Assembly: GCF_014764705.1 (NCBI RefSeq)
Contig: NZ_JACXXG010000021.1
Span: 17,777-81,776, forward strand
Direction of reading: 5' to 3'
Origin: Stutzerimonas kunmingensis
GTDB taxonomy: Bacteria; Pseudomonadota; Gammaproteobacteria; Pseudomonadales; Pseudomonadaceae
DNA length: 64,000 bases
The position numbers and the translations under genes were made by a program. The notes under the pieces are model-generated. The model was given only the letters and a program-made list of their open reading frames with translations. It ran no database searches and was not told where the DNA came from. Shown here piece by piece: positions 63,813 to 64,000 of the stretch; within the stretch, counting starts at the first letter, position 1; each line of letters starts with the position of its first letter.

Positions 63813-63875
63813 TTACAGGATGCTCAGCGGGTATTCGATGAATGCACGGATCTCGTTCAGGTCCGGGCTGTAGTA
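63813..63875 (-). pseudogene. C-terminal remnant of OprD-like porin gene
   Basis: The minus-strand frame YYSPDLNEIRAFIEYPLSIL followed by a stop reads like the last strands of an OprD-family porin. oprD next to proS is known from P. aeruginosa. Directly upstream (63876-63878) an in-frame TAA breaks it, and the sequence to the right no longer looks like a porin. Thus the gene seems truncated by an insertion whose end lies near 63876. Confidence 0.5.
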
Positions 63876-63901
63876 TTAACCCGGCAATCAAATACACCAA
63901 A

Positions 63902-64000
63902 TCATGCTGCGTAGGCGATACGTGGATGCCGGAAATAAGAACGGATTCTTTGAGGGCGTAATTGCAATCGTCTCATGACCGAGCGAACACGCCTTTCCAG
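63902..64000 (-). CDS. probable transposase C-terminus (partial)
   Basis: An open minus-strand frame enters from the right edge and stops at 63902. The peptide ends QLRPQRIRSYFRHPRIAYAA, arginine-rich like the tails of IS transposases. The family is not certain. With the broken porin gene on its left, it is most likely part of an insertion sequence whose left end lies between about 63870 and 63900. Confidence 0.4.
   Translation of the reverse strand: MERRVRSVMRRLQLRPQRIRSYFRHPRIAYAA

Noticed and set aside
63007..63900. A 297-codon minus-strand frame across proS and the right edge
   Set aside because: It begins with TTG in the presumed insertion end and runs in the wrong frame through proS.

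Overview
The window looks like a chromosome segment of a high-GC gammaproteobacterium of the Pseudomonas/Stutzerimonas (P. stutzeri) group. Three things point that way. The right-hand third (DUF3108 protein, purN, purM, DUF2066 protein, AI-2E permease, hda, DUF2069 protein, wrbA, arsC, yihY, proS, oprD remnant) follows a gene order I recall from Pseudomonas aeruginosa. A tsdB-tsdA thiosulfate dehydrogenase pair is present, as known from P. stutzeri. The protein sequences throughout are pseudomonad-like. No rRNA, tRNA, CRISPR array or complete prophage was seen. All assignments come from reading the sequence; no database search was run.

Layout. 1-0.86 kb: start of a lower-GC PQQ-dependent alcohol dehydrogenase gene running off the left edge. 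1.2-10.6 kb: an acetoin/2,3-butanediol-type catabolic operon read leftward (GMC oxidoreductase with a frameshifted Tat subunit, E1 alpha, zinc butanediol dehydrogenase, E1 beta, a free-standing lipoyl domain, a separate E2 catalytic domain, and a lipoate ligase). A divergent AcoR-type sigma-54 activator faces it. The intergenic region carries a sigma-54 promoter, an IHF-like site and repeated activator-type sites in the expected order. 10.6-14.4 kb: secreted SGNH-like hydrolase, quinone-oxidoreductase-like MDR enzyme, methyltransferase. 14.4-21.7 kb: one six-gene ferric-siderophore uptake operon (MFS, TonB receptor, two permeases, ATPase, binding protein) behind a promoter overlapped by a Fur-box-like sequence. 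21.8-25.8 kb: DUF305 protein, retropepsin-like protein, LysR, RutR-like TetR and a Tsx-like porin with a RutR-like operator.

26-30.6 kb: a curli (functional amyloid) locus, csgD-E-F-G then csgB-A, all leftward; CsgA carries about 18 curlin repeats. 30.8-40.9 kb: mixed housekeeping genes (LysE exporter, VOC protein, SDR, MetR, ExoD, MetE, GlpD, YbaK, ankyrin protein, DUF3820). 41.2-42.8 kb: tsdB-tsdA. 43-49.5 kb: KAS III-like enzyme, SufE-like protein, cysteine desulfurase, dapD, ArsC-like protein, thioredoxin, dapC (lysine/diaminopimelate and sulfur transfer). 49.6-63.7 kb: conserved core block ending with proS. At the right edge, the last 20 codons of an OprD-like porin abut a different sequence that encodes what looks like the C-terminus of a transposase, so an insertion element has probably interrupted the porin gene.

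The most interesting parts are the split-E2 ketol dehydrogenase cluster with its regulatory region, the long-repeat curli locus, the RutR-like operator at the porin gene, and the insertion-disrupted oprD.
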